NCBI GenBank assembly: GCA_016946835.1
Contig: JACVTC010000150.1
Coordinates: 162,501 to 192,500, forward strand
Length of the DNA: 30,000 nucleotides
Direction of reading: 5' to 3'
From: Neocallimastix lanati (nom. inval.)
Lineage: Eukaryota > Neocallimastigomycota > Neocallimastigomycetes > Neocallimastigales > Neocallimastigaceae
Shown here: one piece after another, positions 1-11,357 of the stretch
Layout of the letters: each line of letters starts with the position of its first letter
Position numbering within the stretch: position 1 is the stretch's first letter
Notes under the pieces: model-generated
What the model was told of the DNA's origin: nothing
What the model saw: only the letters and a program-made list of their open reading frames with translations
Database searches by the model: none
Position numbers and translations under genes: made by a program

Positions 1-118
1 TTAACAAATAAAAAAAAAAAAAATAAAAATAAAAACAAAAACAAAAAAAAAAAAACAAAAAAAAATTCTCATTCCAAATCTGTCATCAGAACTTTTCTTC
101 TTAATCTTTTATGATCTT

Positions 119-152
<34 letters not shown>

Positions 153-998
153 ACATCTCGACGCTCTTGACATAACGGTTAAGGTAGGTCTAATGGTATT
201 ATCAATTAAATTGGTCATGGCGCTATATAAAGATTACTCAATAATTTAATAACCCAATCACCATAGGCATAGACATAACATTTAGTTAATAACATTAGTA
301 AAGGAAGAAAATTCCTCAAAGTTCCACAAAAAATCAAAGTTCCACAAAAAAAAAGAAGTCGAATAAGATCAGGAAAAGAAGATTCTCTTATTTTGAAGGT
401 GATTAAGAAAAAAAAAATTATTAATAATTAATTGCCTTCCTTTTTTTTTTTTTTTTTTTACCTATCCTCTCTTTAGGATTTCATTTCATATTATTTAACA
501 GCATTTTCCGCTTGGCCTCCCGTTAAGTACGCTTTAGGATTTCATTTTATTTCATATCCATAACTACAAGCATGTAAAAAATAAAAGTGTAAAAAAAAAA
601 TAAAAAAAATAAAAAAAATAAAAAAAAAAATAAAAAATAAACAATAAAAAAATATAAAATATAAAATAAAAAAATATAAAATAAAAAAATATAAAATAAA
701 AAAATATAAAATAAAAAATAAAAAAATAAAGAAAAAAATTAAAGTAAAGAAAAGAAAGAAAAAGAAAATTAAAAAAAAAAAAATAAAAAGTTATAATAAT
801 AAAAATAAAATTAAATAAAATGAATAAAATAAAAATAAAATAAAATAATAAAAAAAATAAAATAATAAAAAAATAAAATAAAAAAATGAAAAATGAAAGT
901 AAAAATAAAAAAAAATTATATATATATATATGCAAAAAAAAAAAACATGATAAAATATGTTTGTATATAAATACAAAAATTCATGAAATAAAAAAAAA
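1..998. repeat. Array monomer 1, subtype A (left-truncated)
   Basis: It starts inside the AACAAAAATTAACAAATAAA stretch that precedes every core, so its first part lies left of the window. The subtype A signature is at about 461-530. The long A-rich tail (595-930) contains the pattern GAAAAATGAAAGTAAAAATA, shared almost base for base with monomers 3 and 5. Confidence 0.85.
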
Positions 999-2860
999 CT
1001 ATGTTAGGAGTTTCGAAGAACAAAAAAAGAAGGGCATCTAAACTCTTTTCTCTTTTTTCCATTCATCAAAGATAACTTTATGTAGATAAAACAAAAACAA
1101 AAATTAACAAATAAAAAAAAAAATAAATAAAAACAAAAACAAAAACAAAAACAAAAAAATTCTCATTCCAAATCTGTCATCAGAACTTTTCATCTTTGTC
1201 TTTTATGATCTTTTTTTTTTTTTTTTTTTTTTTTGACATCTCGACGCTCTTGACATAACGATTAAGGTAGGTCTAATGGTATTGTCAATTAAATTGGTCA
1301 TGGCGCTATATAAAGATACTCAATAACCCAATAACCCAATCACCATAGGCATAGACATAACATTTAGTTAATAACATTAGTAAAGGAAGAAAATTCCGCA
1401 AAGTTCCACAAAAAATCAAAGTTCCATAAAAAAAAAAGAAGTCGAATAAGATCAGGAAAAGAAGATTCTCTTATTTTGAAGGTGATTAAGAAAAAAAAAA
1501 AAAAAGTTTATTAATAATAAATTGCCTTCCTTTTTTTTTTTTTTTTTTTTTTCCTCTCCTTTCTTGAACTACAATCTTTAACTGAGTTTCCCCGCTTGGC
1601 CGCCGCCCAGAAGGAGAAGAGAACACAAAGTTAATTACATTTTAGAATTTCATTATATTTCATATTCTTAATTACATGTATGTAAAAAATAAAAAAAATA
1701 AATAAAAAAAAAATAAAATAAAATAAAAAAGTAAAAATAAAATAAAATTAAAAATAAAAAATAAAAAAAAAATAAAAAAAAAATTAAAAAAAAAAAATAA
1801 AAAAAATAAAAAAAAAAAAAATAAAAATAAAAAAAAAAAATTAAAATAAAAAAAAAAAATTAAAATAAAAAAAATAAAAAAAAATAAAAAATAGTTATAA
1901 TAAACAAAATAAATAAATAAATAATAAATAAATAAAATTATAAAATAATAAAAGTAAAAAAAAAAAATAAAAATAAAAATAAAATTAAAATAAAAATAAA
2001 AATAAAATAAAAATAAAATAAAATAAAATAAAATAAATAGTAGAAATATGAATATAAAGTACAGATTTAATAAAATAAAATAAAATAAAATAAAATAAAA
2101 TAAAATAAAATAAAATAAAATAAAATAAAATAAAATAAAATAAAATAAAATAAAATAAAATAAAATAAAAATAAAATAAAATAAAATAAAATAAAATAAA
2201 ATAAAATAAAATAAAATAAAATAAAATAAAATAAAATAAAATAAAATAAAATAAAATAAAATAAAATAAAATAAAATAAAAATAAAATAAAATAAAATAA
2301 AATAAAATAAATAGTAGAAATATGAATATAAAGTACAGATTGAATAAAATAAAATAAAATAAAATAAAATAAAATAAAATAAAATAAAATAAAATAAAAT
2401 AAAATAACTAGTAGAATATGAATATAAAGTACAGATTGAATAAAATAAAATAAAATAAAATAAAATAAATAGTAGAATATGAATATAAAGTACAGATTGA
2501 ATAAAATAAAATAAAATAAAATAAAATAAAATAAAATAAAATAAAATAAAATAAAATAAAATAAAATAAAATAAAATAAAATAAAATAAAATAAAATAAA
2601 ATAAAATAAAATAAAATAAAATAAAATAAAATAAAATAAAATAAAATAAAATAAAATAAAATAAAATAAAATAAAATAAAATAAAATAAAATAAAATAAA
2701 ATAAAATAAATTAAATTAAAAAATAAAAGTAAAAATAAAAAAAAAAAAATTATATATATATATATAAACATATAAAAAAAATATATATATATATATGCAA
2801 AAAAAAATACGATAAAATATATATATATATATAAAATACAAAAATTCATAAAAAAAAAAA
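999..2860. repeat. Array monomer 2, subtype B with the longest TAAAA expansion
   Basis: It opens with CTATGTTAGGAGTTTCGAAG. The core is followed by the subtype B signature at about 1552-1625. The extra ~800 bp compared with other monomers is AT-rich low complexity plus the TAAAA tract at 1985-2712. Confidence 0.85.
1985..2712. repeat. (TAAAA)n microsatellite interrupted four times by a ~31-bp motif
   Basis: A nearly pure pentanucleotide tract. It is punctuated at about 2037-2067, 2311-2342, 2408-2437 and 2469-2498 by the same non-repetitive motif, which contains GAATATAAAGTACAGATT. Two copies read TAGAAATATG and two read TAGAATATG, so the tract grew by duplicating blocks of motif plus pentamers as well as by single-pentamer slippage. 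Confidence 0.9.
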
Positions 2861-3381
2861 ATATGTTAGGAGTTTCGAAGAACAAAAAAAAAAAGGGCCT
2901 CTAAACTCTTTTCTTTTTTTTCCATTCATCAAAGATAACTTTATGTAGATAAAACAAAAACAAAAATTAACAAATAAAAAAAAAAAATAAAAACAAAAAC
3001 AAAAACAAAAAAAAATTATCATTCCAAATCTGTCATCAGAACTTTTCATCTTAATCTTTTATGATCTTTCTTTTTTTTTTTTTCTTTTTTTTTTGACGTC
3101 TCAACGCTCTTGACATAACGGTTAAGGTAGGTCTAATGGTATTATCAATTAAAATTGGTCATGGCGCTATATAAAGATTACTCAATAACTCAATAACCCA
3201 ATCACCATAGGCATAGACATAACATTTAGTTAATAACATTAGTAAAGGAAGAAAATTCCTCAAAGTTCCACAAAAAATCAAAGTTCCACAAAAAAAAAGA
3301 AGTCGAATAAGATCAGGAAAAGAAGATTCTCTTATTTTGAAGGTGATTAAGAAAAAAAAATTATTAATAATAAATTGCCTT

Positions 3382-3425
<44 letters not shown>

Positions 3426-3929
3426 TACCCTCTCTTGAAAGATCTTTATGATTTCATTTCATATTCTCTTTAATCGCATTTTCCGCTTGGTCTCCCGTTA
3501 AGTACTTTTTATGATTTCATTTTATTTCATATCCATAACTACAAGCATGTAAAAAATAAAAGTGTAAAAAAAAAATAAAAAAAATAAAAAAAAAATAAAA
3601 AATAAAAAATAAAAAAATATAAAATATAAAATAAAAAAATATAAAATAAAAAATAAAAAAATAAAGAAAAAAATTAAAGTAAAGAAAAGAAAGAAAAAGA
3701 AAATTAAAAAAAAAAATAAAAAGTTATAATAATAAAAATAAAATTAAATAAAATGAATAAAATAAAAATAAAATAAAATAATAAAAAAAATAAAATAATA
3801 AAAAAATAAAATAAAAAAATGAAAAATGAAAGTAAAAATAAAAAAAAATTATATATATATATGCAAAAAAAAAAAACATGATAAAATATGTATGTTTATA
3901 AATACAAAAATTCATGAAATAAAAAAAAA
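2861..3929. repeat. Array monomer 3, subtype A
   Basis: It opens with ATATGTTAGGAGTTTCGAAG. The T-tract before the A signature is the longest of the A copies (about 3385-3422). The A signature is slightly diverged from monomers 1 and 5 (ATTCTCTTTAATCGCATTTT instead of ATTATTTAACAGCATTTT). Confidence 0.85.
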
Positions 3930-5233
3930 CTATGTTAGGAGTTTCGAAGAACAAAAAAAAAAGGGCCTCTAAACTCTTTTCTCTTTTTTCCATTCATTAA
4001 AGATAACTTTATGTAGATAAAACAAAAACAAAAATTAACAAATAAAAAAAAAAAATAAAAATAAAAACAAAAACAAAAAAAAAAACAAAAAAAAAATTCT
4101 CATTCCAAATCTGTCATCAGAACTTTTCATCTTTGTTTTTATATGATCATTTTATTTTTTTTTTTTTGACATCTCAACGCTCAAGACATAACGGTTAAGG
4201 TAGGTCTAATGGTATTATCAATTAAATTGGTCATGGTGCTATATAAAGATACTTAATAACCCAATAACCCAATTACCATAGGCATAGACATAACATTTAG
4301 TTAAAAACATTAGTAAAGGAGGAAAATTCCGCAAAGTTCCACAAAAAAAAAAAGAAGTCGAATAAGATCAAGAAAAGAAGATTCTCTTATTTTGAAGGTG
4401 ATTAAGAAAAAAAAAAAAGTTATTAATAATAAATTACCTTCCTTTTTTTTTTTTTTTTTTTTTTTTCCTCTCCTTTCTTGAACTACAATCTTTAACTGAG
4501 TTTCCCCGCTTGGCCGCCGCCCAGAAGGAGAAGAGAACACAAAGTTAATTACATTTTAGAATTTCATTATATTTCATATTCTTAATTACATGTATGTAAA
4601 AAATAAAAAAAATAAATAAATAAAATAAAATAAAATAAAATAAAATAAAATAAAATAAAATAAAATAAAATAAAATAAAATAAAATAAAATAAAATAAAA
4701 TAAAATAAAATAAAATAAATAAATAAAATAAAATAAAATAAAATAAAATAAAATAAAATAAAATAAAATAAAATAAAATAAAATAAATAAAATAAAATAA
4801 AATAAAATAAAATAAAATAAAATAAAATAAAATAAAATAAAATAAAATAAATAAAATAAAATAAAATAAAATAAAATAAAATAAAATAAAATAAAATAAA
4901 ATAAAATAAAATAAAATAATAAATAAAATAATAAAATAAAATAAAATAAAATAAAATAAAATAAAATAAAATAAAATAAAATAAAATAAAATAAAATAAA
5001 ATAAAATAAAATAAAATAAAATAAAATAAAATAAATAAAATAAAATAAAATAAAATAAATAAATAAATTAAATTAAATTAAATTAAATTAAAAAATAAAA
5101 GTAAAAATAAAAAAAAAAAAAATTATATATATATATATATAAACATATAAAAAATATATATATATATATGCAAAAAAAAATATGATAAAATATATATATA
5201 TATTAAGATACAAAAATTAATAAAAAAAAAAAA
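3930..5233. repeat. Array monomer 4, subtype B
   Basis: It opens with CTATGTTAGGAGTTTCG. The core here lacks the second AATCAAAGTTCCACA unit that most other monomers have. The subtype B signature is at about 4466-4540, almost identical to monomer 2, and is followed by a TAAAA tract. Confidence 0.85.
4618..5062. repeat. (TAAAA)n microsatellite in monomer 4
   Basis: About 440 bp of TAAAA pentamers with a few single-pentamer variants (TAAA). It occupies the same place as the 1985-2712 tract but lacks the interspersed 31-bp motif. Confidence 0.92.
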
Positions 5234-6287
5234 CTATGTTAGGAGTTTCGAAGAACAAAAAAAAAAGGGCCTCTAAACTCTTTTCTCTTTTTTCCATTCT
5301 TCGAAGATAACTTTATGTAGATAAAACAAAAACAAAAATTAACAAATAAAAAAAAAATAAATAAAATAAAAATAAAAACAAAAAAAAAAAAAACAAAAAA
5401 AAATTCTCATTCCAAATCTGTCATCAGAATTTTTCTTCTTTGTCTTTATATGATCATTTTATTTTTTTATTGACGTCTCAACGCTCTTGACATAACGGTT
5501 AAGGTAGGTCTAATGGTATTGTCAATTAAATTGGTCATGGCGCTATATAAAGATACTCAATAACCCAATAACCCAATCACCATAGGCATAGACATAACAT
5601 TTAGTTAATAACATTAGTAAAGGAAGAAAATTCCTCAAAGTTCCACAAAAAATCAAAGTTCCACAAAAAAAAAGAAGTCGAATAAGATCAAGAAAAGAAG
5701 ATTCTCTTATTTTGAAGGTGATTAAGAAAAAAAAAAAAAAGTTATTAATAATATATTGCCTTCCTTTTTTTTTTTTTTTTTTTTACCTACCCTCTCTTGA
5801 ACTGATCTTTAGGATTTCATTTCATATTATTTAACAGCATTTTCCGCTTGGTCTCCTGTTAAGTACTTTTTATGATTTTATTTTATTTCATATCCATAAC
5901 TACAAGCATGTAAAAAATAAAAGTGTAAAAAAAAAATAAAAAAAAAATAAAAAAAATAAAAAAAATAAAAAAAAAAATAAAAAATAAAAAATAAAAAAAT
6001 ATAAAATATAAAATAAAAAAATAAAGAAAAAAATTAAAGTAAAGAAAAGAAAGAAAAAGAAAATTAAAAAAAAAATAAAAAGTTATAATAATAAAAATAA
6101 AATTAAATAAAATGAATAAAATAAAAATAAAATAAAATAATAAAAAAAATAAAATAATAAAAAAATAAAATAAAAAAATGAAAAATGAAAGTAAAAATAA
6201 AAAAAAATTATATATATATATATGCAAAAAAAAACATGATAAAATATGTATGTATATAAATACAAAAATTCATAAAAAAAAAAAAAA
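5234..6287. repeat. Array monomer 5, subtype A
   Basis: It opens with CTATGTTAGGAGTTTCGAAG. The T-tract between the anchor and TGACGTCTC is very short (about 5457-5470, broken by A) compared with over 50 bases in monomer 6. The A signature is at about 5785-5870. Confidence 0.85.
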
Positions 6288-6502
6288 CTATGTTAGGAGT
6301 TTCGAAGAACAAAAAAAGAAGGGCATCTAAACTCTTTTCTCTTTTTTCCATTCTTCGAAGATAACTTTATGTAGATAAAACAAAAACAAAAATTAACAAA
6401 TAAAAAAAAAAAATAAAAATAAAAACAAAAACAAAAAAAAAAAAAAAACAAAAAAAAATTCTCATTCCAAATCTGTCATCAGAACTTTTCATCTTTGTCT
6501 TT

Positions 6503-6555
<53 letters not shown>

Positions 6556-7109
6556 ACGTCTCAACGCCCTTGACATAACGGTTAAGGTAGGTTTAATGGT
6601 ATTATCAATTAAATTGGTCATGGCGCTATATAAAGATACTCAATAACCCAATAACCCAATCATCATAGGCATAGACATAACATTTAGTTAATAACATTAG
6701 TAAAGGAAGAAAATTCCGCAAAGTTCCACAAAAAATCAAAGTTCCATAAAAAAAAAAGAAGTCGAATAAGATCAAGAAAAGAAGATTCTCTTATTTTGAA
6801 GGTGATTAAGAAAAAAAAATTATTAATAATAAATTGCCTTCCTTTTTTTTTTTTTTTTTTTTTTTTCCTCTCCTTTCTTGAACTACAATCTTTAACTGAG
6901 TTTCCTCGCTTGGCCACCGCCCAGAAGGAGAAGAGAACACAAAGTTAATTACATTTTAGGATTTCATTATATTTCATATTCTTAACTACATGTGTGTAAA
7001 AAATAAAAGAAATAAATAAAAGAAATAAATAAAAAAATAAATAAAAAAAATAATAAAATAAAACAAAAAAATTAAAAAAATAAAAATAAAAAAAATATAA
7101 AAATAAAAA

Positions 7110-7141
<32 letters not shown>

Positions 7142-7690
7142 AAATTATAATAAAAAAAAATTAAAATAAAAAAAAATTATAATAAAAAAAAATAAAAAAA
7201 AAATAAAGAAAAATAAAAAAATAAAAAAAATGCAAAAATAAAATAAAATTAAAAATAAAAAATAAAAAAAAAAAAATTAAAAAATAAAAAAAAATAGTTA
7301 TAATAAAAAATAAATAAATAAATAAATAAATAAATACATAAATAAATAAAATTATAAAATAATAAAAAAAAAATAAAATAAAAAAAAATTAAAAATAAAA
7401 AAAATTAAAATAAAAAAAAAAAAAAATAAAAAAAAATAAAAAAATAAATAAAATAAAAAAATAAAAAAATAAAAAAATAAAAAAATAAAAAAATAGTAAT
7501 AAAAAAAATAAATAATAAATACATAAATAAATAAAATTTTAAAATAATAAAAGTAAAAAAAAAAAAAAATAAAGAAATAAAAAAATAAAAATAAAAATAA
7601 AATGAAAAAAAAAAATAAATAAAAAAAAAATAAAAAAAAAAAAAATAAAAAAATAAAAATAAAAAAATAAAAAAAAAAAAAAAAAACACA
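6288..7690. repeat. Array monomer 6, subtype B, last in the array
   Basis: It opens with CTATGTTAGGAGTTTCG, and has the core and the B signature (about 6866-6940, with two substitutions compared with monomers 2 and 4). A long A-rich low-complexity stretch (7000-7690) follows without TAAAA expansion. No further CTATGTTAGG junction follows, so the array ends here. Confidence 0.8.
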
Positions 7691-7775
7691 TCATATCTTA
7701 CATTTCTATAAAAAAATAAAATTAAATAAAATAAAGTAAAATAAAATAAAAAAGTAAATTAATTTCATTGAAACC

Positions 7776-7809
<34 letters not shown>

Positions 7810-8089
7810 AATTATTAATAAAAAAAAAAAATTGGTTCAATTATGGTACATAACCAAGTGATATGGTTCCCCTTCCACTATCATCCTACACTTCATTTAA
7901 AGAACGAATTCTTAGTAGTATTGGGAAAAATTGTTTATCAAAAAACAATCCATTTTAAGGATACTTGAATTCTTTTTTTTTTTTTTTTTTTTTTTTTCTA
8001 CCATCAATCCTAGGTACCAACGAGAATTAATCAAGATTGGATGATCTTCCCTCAGTGAATTCCTCATAGAAGGTGAAATGTCCTTGAGA
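7691..8089. other. Gene-free spacer right of the array
   Basis: A/T homopolymers alternate with moderately complex sequence (7838-7970, 8000-8089). I found no long open frame, tRNA or known repeat here. The complex parts could be further remnants of the repeat that follows. Confidence 0.4.
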
Positions 8090-9050
8090 GGAGGGGTGGT
8101 ATTTCAAATTCTAAAAGAAGAAGAATTTCGATTCTTTTCAGTGTCATGAGCCTGGGAAGTAAAAAAAAAATTTTTTTTTTATTTTTTTAGACTAGAAAAA
8201 GAATACAATTCCAGTGCTTTTTTTTAATAGATGATTAATATTTTTTTTTTTATTTTTTATGTATTACATTTAAAAAAAAAAATTAAATAATTTAAAGATA
8301 AAAAATAAAATGTATTGGAAAAAATTAAGTAAAATAAATAAAAAAAAAATAAAAAATAAAAAAAATAAAAATAAAAAAAAAAAAAAAAAAAATTCGGTGT
8401 AATATATACATTGCGTAATAACATATCACTACCTTTTAAATTTAAAATGATAAAACAAAACAAAACAAAACAAAACAAAAAAAAAAAAAAAAAAAAAAAA
8501 AGTTAACCTTTTTTTTAAAATAGGATACTGTAGTATGGTTTCCACTGTAAAAAAAAAAACTCTCCCTCTGAAAATACAGAAAGATTCTCATTAAGTGAAT
8601 GACACACACACTCTCTATGTATCTCTCTATTGATTCTATTAAGTGAAACTAGACGGTTAATAATTTTAATAATTTTTTTTTTATTTGAACTATATATAAT
8701 AGGACTACTAATAGTATGTATTATTTTACCTAAGCCATATCGGTACGACCCATAGCACTCTCTTGGTAACTGAAACTGAAGGGATTTCATACTGTTTACT
8801 AAATTGATCAAAAAAAAAAAGTTAACTCTACGAGAGCTACTAAAATGGTAGGTATTACCTTTTTAACACGATAACAACACCAGCCCCTCCACCAACAATA
8901 TATGGAACGGTAGAAACCACCTGTGAACTGTTTTAAGAGAGTTTCTTCCCCCTCCCCCAGAAATCTCTCTTTCCCTCTTTCCTCAGTATCAGAATGGTAG
9001 TTTCTCTAACCCTGAAATTCCACCACCAAAAAAAAAAAAAAAAAAAAAAA
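8090..9050. repeat. Unidentified dispersed repeat, copy 1
   Basis: Blocks occur in the same order here and at 9785-10640. They include TTCCAGTGCTTT, TTTTTATGTATTACATTTAA, GGTGTAATATATAC, CATATCGG, GAGAGCTACT, ATATGGAACGG, ACCTGTGAAC and GAAATTCCACCA. Indels between the copies are not multiples of three, which argues against a conserved protein. One minus-strand 98-residue frame lies inside (8515-8811) but is not preserved in copy 2. The family is not recognised; an old retroelement end is possible. Confidence 0.7.
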
Positions 9051-9784
9051 AAAGATAAGATATAAACATATTTATTAATAAAATTTTCATATTCTAAACT
9101 ATTTTAAGATATGGTAAAGTAATAAAGAAAGAGTCCGTATTTTATCACAGAATTTATAAAAAAAAAAATAAAAAAAAAAAAAAAAATAAAAAAAAAAAAA
9201 TGGGAAGGACATTGATGACATCTCTTAAGATTCACATCTATATAATGAAAAAAAAAGGAAGAATATTTGAATATCTCAATGGATGAACGAAAGGTTCACC
9301 TTCTCCAACGTCAATGAACAGACTTTCAAAACTATTATCAGAAACTCTACAACACACTATTTCTGCTAGCTGTATTTGAAATCAGATCTTAATCTTAAAA
9401 ATCTAATTAAAGCCTAAATTAAATTTTTGGTGATATTCAAAAATTTTGAGCATGAATAAAATTTTTTTTTTTTTTTTTTGTTTCAATATATTTGTATTTA
9501 TCATCATTTGTATCTTTAATTCCTTGACGTTTAATCATTATTTGACCAATAGAATTCATATTAAATTTTTATATATATTTCTTAATATTTTCATCTCTAA
9601 TTATTCTATATATATATATATAGAGAGAGAAAAGAAGTATTTTTTTTTTTTTGTCGTCCAAGAAAAATCTAACATCTTAGGAATATTCCCTATTAGGTCT
9701 TTTATATAATACATTAAAATGTAACATCTTTAAGGAATATTCTCTATTAGTTTCTTTTTTATAATACATTTAGAATTTATTTCT
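9051..9784. other. Spacer between repeat copies, with a short tandem duplication
   Basis: AT-rich. At 9671-9722 and 9723-9776 a block of about 52 bp starting AACATCTT and containing GGAATATTC is duplicated head to tail with about 80% identity. The plus-strand frame at 9446-9709 is F/I/Y-rich translation of T-runs and is not taken as a gene. Confidence 0.5.
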
Positions 9785-10640
9785 CCATTTAAAAAAAAAA
9801 GAAATAGTTCATTTAATTTGATTTGAAATGAAGTACAAAAGCCCAGGCAATAAAAGATAAAAAAAAAAAAAGAGATCAATTTTTTTTTTTTTTTTAAATT
9901 AAGAAGAGAATACACTTCCAGTGCTTTATTAAATAGACTAAAATATTTTTATGTATTACATTTAATAAAAAAAATACATTATATAATTAAAAGACAAAAA
10001 AAAAATAAAATATATGTAAAAGATTAAGTAAAACAAAAAAAAAAATAAAATAAAATAAAAATAAACATAAACAAATTTTAATTAATCATAGAAAATTTAA
10101 TGTAATAAAGAATAAAAATAAGTTCAAAAGTAAAATAAAAAAAAAAAAATTTGGTGTGATATATACCATGTGTAGTAACATGATCACCAGTTAGATCTAA
10201 AATAATAAAACAAAGATGAAACATCTTTGAAATAGATAGTATGGTATTCTACTAAACTCTCCCTTGAACCACAAGAAAGATCATCAAAAAATTAAATTAC
10301 TTATTGTAGATTCTTTGTTTAGTAACTGTACTGTTAGTAAATGTGTATTGATGAGAATTAGCAAGGATTTCTAACTGCACTATTTCTTTCCCATATCGGC
10401 GCTCTTGGTAATGAAGGTGTTTTTTTGCTAAACCTCTCAAAAAGTAACTCAAGAGAGCTACTGATAATCGGTAATGCATTAGCAAAATATTCCGCAAGCC
10501 CCACCATATACGGAACAGAAGACCCCTGTGAACAACTTTTTAGGAGTGGTTCACTTCAATGTTCCCGTCTCCCCAGTATCGAATTGTAGCTCATCTAAAG
10601 CTGAAATTCCACCAAAATGGAATATATAAATATATCTATT
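9785..10640. repeat. Unidentified dispersed repeat, copy 2
   Basis: Colinear with copy 1 from the AGTACAAAAGCCCAGGCAAT block (about 9830; copy 1 has TGTCATGAGCCTGGGAAGT near 8140) to GAAATTCCACCAAAATGG (about 10602-10620). It is shorter than copy 1 because A-tracts and internal blocks differ. It holds no intact gene. The minus-strand 66-residue frame at 10297-10497 overlaps the repeat and is not conserved in copy 1. Confidence 0.7.
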
Positions 10641-10869
10641 TATGAAATTTACATCTTCTAAATAAGATGGAAGTAAGGAAAGACTATAAAAAAAAAGATT
10701 CCCATCCGTTAAATAACGTCTTAAACACAAGCTTTGGGGTGAATCAGTCTCCTACATTTCCATTTTTACAATAGCTACATGAGAGTTTAAATAATACTAT
10801 AGAAAAATACATAAACAAAATAATGCTAAAGTAAAAAAAAAAAAAAAAAATACAATAGATTCATTACAA

Positions 10870-11145
10870 ATGATAATATGTAGAAACTACATGATATTAT
10901 TAATTATACAACTCCAATATTACAATATATCCAGTTTAAAGCAATATAAAACATCAGGTTCACTTTCAACAGTCTTCCAGTATTCCAATCTACACTCTTC
11001 ATATACTAGAAGCCGCTTTAGAAAGGATAACCATCAAATATCATTAGAATCACAGAAAGCTGCAATTAGTACACCTGATATAGGCTATTCCTTTTTTAAT
11101 CAACACCTGGAAAAACCGTCCACATCATTGGAGTTCACCATTTAA
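10870..11145 (+). CDS. Possible small or fragmentary ORF, unrecognised
   Basis: An open frame of 91 codons whose second half (residues 28-91) has a normal amino-acid mixture rather than the F/Y/K strings of the surrounding frames. I recognise no domain, signal peptide or membrane segment. Its last codons run into the start of the short repeat copy at 11137, so the stop may belong to the repeat. It could be an exon of a lost gene, a fragment of the 8090-10640 repeat family, or chance. Low confidence. Confidence 0.2.
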   Translation: MIICRNYMILLIIQLQYYNISSLKQYKTSGSLSTVFQYSNLHSSYTRSRFRKDNHQISLESQKAAISTPDIGYSFFNQHLEKPSTSLEFTI

Positions 11146-11232
11146 AAAAAAAAAAAGGAATATTTCATTTGATTTGATTTGAAATGAAGTATAAAAGCTC
11201 GGGCAATAAAAGATAAAAAAAAATGAGATCAA
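11137..11232. repeat. Unidentified dispersed repeat, short copy 3
   Basis: CCATTTAAAAAAAAAA, then TTTGATTTGATTTGAAATGAAG and GGGCAATAAAAGATAAAA, match 9788-9882 closely. Only the first ~95 bp of the copy 2 family is present. Confidence 0.75.
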
Positions 11233-11324
11233 GTAATAAAGTCTAAAGACTAACAATTGAGTTTCTTTTTTAACATAATCAAGGAAGTAAAAGATTGAAC
11301 TTTTTTTTTGATTATTTCCATTGA

Positions 11325-11357
<33 letters not shown>

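Larger units (their letters stand above)
1..7690. repeat. Higher-order tandem repeat array, three A-B dimers
   Basis: Six monomers share a core of about 370 bp. In each the core runs from the anchor TCTGTCATCAGAA, through a T-tract, TGACATCTC(G/A)ACGCTC, GGTTAAGGTAGGT, GGTCATGGCGCTATATAAAG, and AGTTCCACAAAAAA, to AATTGCCTTCC. The anchor occurs near 80, 1172, 3030, 4111, 5418 and 6472. After the core the monomers fall into two subtypes. A has CATTTTCCGCTTGG(C/T)CTCC (near 505, 3475, 5840). B has GCTTGGCCGCCGCCCAGAAG or close variants (near 1593, 4507, 6908). The order is strictly A-B-A-B-A-B, giving dimer periods of about 2.95 and 2.38 kb. All monomers lie in the same orientation. Length differences come from A, T and TAAAA tracts. 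The array is cut by the left window edge. I see no gene in it; open frames across it are low-complexity F/Y/L or K strings. Function is unknown; a subtelomeric, centromeric or satellite role would be inference. Confidence 0.9.

Noticed and set aside
180-260. tRNA, 5S rRNA or SINE head in the array core
   Set aside because: No B-box-like GGTTCGAATCC and no cloverleaf could be drawn on either strand.
564-976. Long minus-strand frames rich in F, Y, L and I across the array (also 2067-2885, 3724-3993, 5883-6265, 7405-7689)
   Set aside because: They are translations of A-rich microsatellites. They change length with tract length between monomers and contain no domain-like sequence.
4310-4540. Minus-strand 76-residue frame in subtype B monomers (also 6684-6917)
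   Set aside because: Parts of the frame recur between monomers because the DNA is duplicated, but the starts, poly-K length and frame after the T-tract differ, so there is no sign of protein-level conservation.
1-7690. CRISPR-like array
   Set aside because: Units exceed 1 kb, spacers are low-complexity tracts, and the window is eukaryotic in character.
8515-8811. 98-residue minus-strand frame with normal-looking composition
   Set aside because: It lies inside the dispersed repeat, and the corresponding part of copy 2 is shifted by indels that are not multiples of three.
10297-10497. 66-residue minus-strand frame
   Set aside because: It lies in repeat copy 2, is not preserved in copy 1, and has no recognisable domain.
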